Of a stretch of 5,729 bases of DNA, positions 4,711 through 5,729 are shown piece by piece. Each line of letters starts with the position of its first letter. The first letter of the stretch is position 1. This stretch comes from Chloroflexota bacterium (lineage in GTDB: Bacteria > Chloroflexota > Limnocylindria > QHBO01), in the NCBI GenBank assembly GCA_029865285.1, contig JAOUHE010000109.1, positions 1 through 5,729 of the forward strand, in the 5' to 3' direction. The notes beneath the pieces were generated by a model. The model was not told the origin of the DNA, ran no database searches, and saw nothing but the letters and a program-made list of their open reading frames with translations. The position numbers were made by a program, and so were the translations under genes.

Positions 4711-5729
4711 CCATGACACGAACCCGCCGGATCGACCGCATCGGCGAGAGCATCGCGCCGTTCATGGCCTTCTTCACCGGGCCGTTCGCGAAGCTCAACG
4801 CCAACCCGGAAGTCGCCAACTTCGCGGTCGGCAACCCCCAGGACTTCCCGATGCCCGAGTACGTCAGCGCGCTCGCCACGCATCTCGAGCCGCGCCGGCG
4901 TGACTGGTTCGCCTACAAGGACTCCGAGCCGAAGTCGCGCATCGCCGTCGCCCGTGGACTCGGCGCGCGGACCGGCATGGAGTGGGACCCGGCGGACGTG
5001 GCCATGACCAACGGGGGCTTCGCGGCGCTGGCGGTGGCCATGCGCGCGCTGGTCGAGCCGGGCGACGAGGTGATCTTCCTCTCGCCACCGTGGTTCTTCT
5101 ACGAGTTCATGATCCTCGCCGCCGATGGCGTGCCGGTGCGCCTGCACCTTGCCCCACCGGCCTTCGAGCCCGACATGGCCGAGATCGCCGCCGCCATCAC
5201 CCCCCGCACCCGGGCGATCATCTTCAACTCGCCGCACAACCCGAGCGGGCGGGTCTACCCGCTCGAGACGCTCCAGGCCCTGGCGCAGACATTGACCGAT
5301 GCCTCCGAGCGCATCGGTCATCCGATCTACCTGATCTCCGATGAGCCGTACAACCGGATCCTGTTCGATGGCCGCCCCTTCCATTCGGCGGCCGAGGCGT
5401 ACCCGCACACGGTGATCACCTATTCCTACGGGAAGCAGCTGCTCGCCCCCGGTCAGCGCATCGGCTACCTGACCGTGCCGCCGACCATGCCGGACCGCGA
5501 GGCATTCCGCGAGACCATCTTCGTGGCGCAGCTGGCGACCGGCTACGCGTTCCCCAACGCGCTGCTGCAGCACGCCATCGAGGACCTCGAGAAGCTGTCG
5601 ATCGACATCCCCGCGATGCAGGCCCGCCGCGACCGGATGGTCAGCGCGCTGCGCGAGATCGGTTACGAAACGACGGTGCCGGAGGGGACCTTCTACATCA
5701 TGGCCCGCGCGCCGATCGCCGATGACGGC
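4707..5729 (+). CDS. Class I/II PLP-dependent aminotransferase, aspartate aminotransferase-like (C-terminus beyond right edge)
   Basis: 341 residues are visible with no stop. Fold type I features appear in order: GNPQDFPMP (42-50) near the N-terminus, NGGFAAL (102-108) for phosphate contacts, SPPWFFY (126-132) with the aromatic residue that stacks on the cofactor, NSPHNPSGRVY (174-184), SDEPYN (211-216) with Asp212 and Tyr215 contacting PLP, and YSYGKQLLAPGQRIGY (239-254) with Lys243 as the Schiff-base lysine and Arg251 binding phosphate. The C-terminal arginine that grips the substrate carboxylate lies past the edge. The family moves an amino group between an amino acid and a 2-oxo acid. Its ATG overlaps the preceding stop, so it is co-translated with the upstream run. 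Its place beside a ureido-acid hydrolase suggests it may process the amino acid released, but specificity cannot be read from this fragment. Confidence 0.92.
   Translation, partial: MTMTRTRRIDRIGESIAPFMAFFTGPFAKLNANPEVANFAVGNPQDFPMPEYVSALATHLEPRRRDWFAYKDSEPKSRIAVARGLGARTGMEWDPADVAMTNGGFAALAVAMRALVEPGDEVIFLSPPWFFYEFMILAADGVPVRLHLAPPAFEPDMAEIAAAITPRTRAIIFNSPHNPSGRVYPLETLQALAQTLTDASERIGHPIYLISDEPYNRILFDGRPFHSAAEAYPHTVITYSYGKQLLAPGQRIGYLTVPPTMPDREAFRETIFVAQLATGYAFPNALLQHAIEDLEKLSIDIPAMQARRDRMVSALREIGYETTVPEGTFYIMARAPIADDG

Noticed and set aside
4482..5573. Minus-strand open frame of 363 codons opposite the aminotransferase
   Set aside because: The plus strand carries all the PLP-enzyme motifs; the antisense frame spans two genes and matches nothing.

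Overview
The window is GC-rich bacterial chromosome with tight gene packing, an ATGA stop/start overlap and a flavin/F420-type oxidoreductase of the luciferase-like family. This suits a high-GC free-living soil or water bacterium such as a Chloroflexota or Actinomycetota lineage. No gene here fixes the phylum, so that placement is inference. There are no rRNA, tRNA, CRISPR, insertion-sequence or phage signals.

Layout. (1) Positions 1-1724, minus strand: the first 574 residues of a membrane-anchored c-di-GMP enzyme, with six predicted transmembrane helices, a PAS domain, a GGDEF domain with intact active and inhibitory sites, and the start of an EAL domain cut by the window edge. (2) 1725-1936: a divergent intergenic region with several small dyads and an AGGAGG ribosome-binding site for the next gene. 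(3) 1937-2785, plus strand: a nitrilase-superfamily hydrolase resembling beta-ureidopropionase, with its catalytic Glu-Lys-Cys intact. (4) 2786-3052: a 267-base intergenic region. It holds a six-unit GGGNNN tract with G-quadruplex potential and four copies of a 15-bp near-palindrome (ACYACSTSMCGTRGT) at centre spacings of 72, 51 and 51 bp. (5) 3053 to the right edge, plus strand: a compact run of a luciferase-like F420-dependent oxidoreductase (TIGR03842-like), a 50-residue two-helix membrane ORF, a shortened peroxiredoxin-like protein and a class I/II PLP aminotransferase cut by the right edge.

How they may work together. A ureido-acid hydrolase, a luciferase-like oxidoreductase and an aminotransferase in one neighbourhood suggest catabolism of a pyrimidine, hydantoin or similar N-heterocycle: redox chemistry on the ring, hydrolysis of the N-carbamoyl amino acid, then transamination of the resulting amino acid. 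No dihydropyrimidinase or transporter is visible, so the substrate is not established. The c-di-GMP gene is divergent and probably unrelated.

The strongest feature that ordinary annotation would miss is the operator-like array at 2839-3027, which ends 25 bases before the oxidoreductase start codon. The peroxiredoxin-like gene appears to have lost the middle of its fold in frame.
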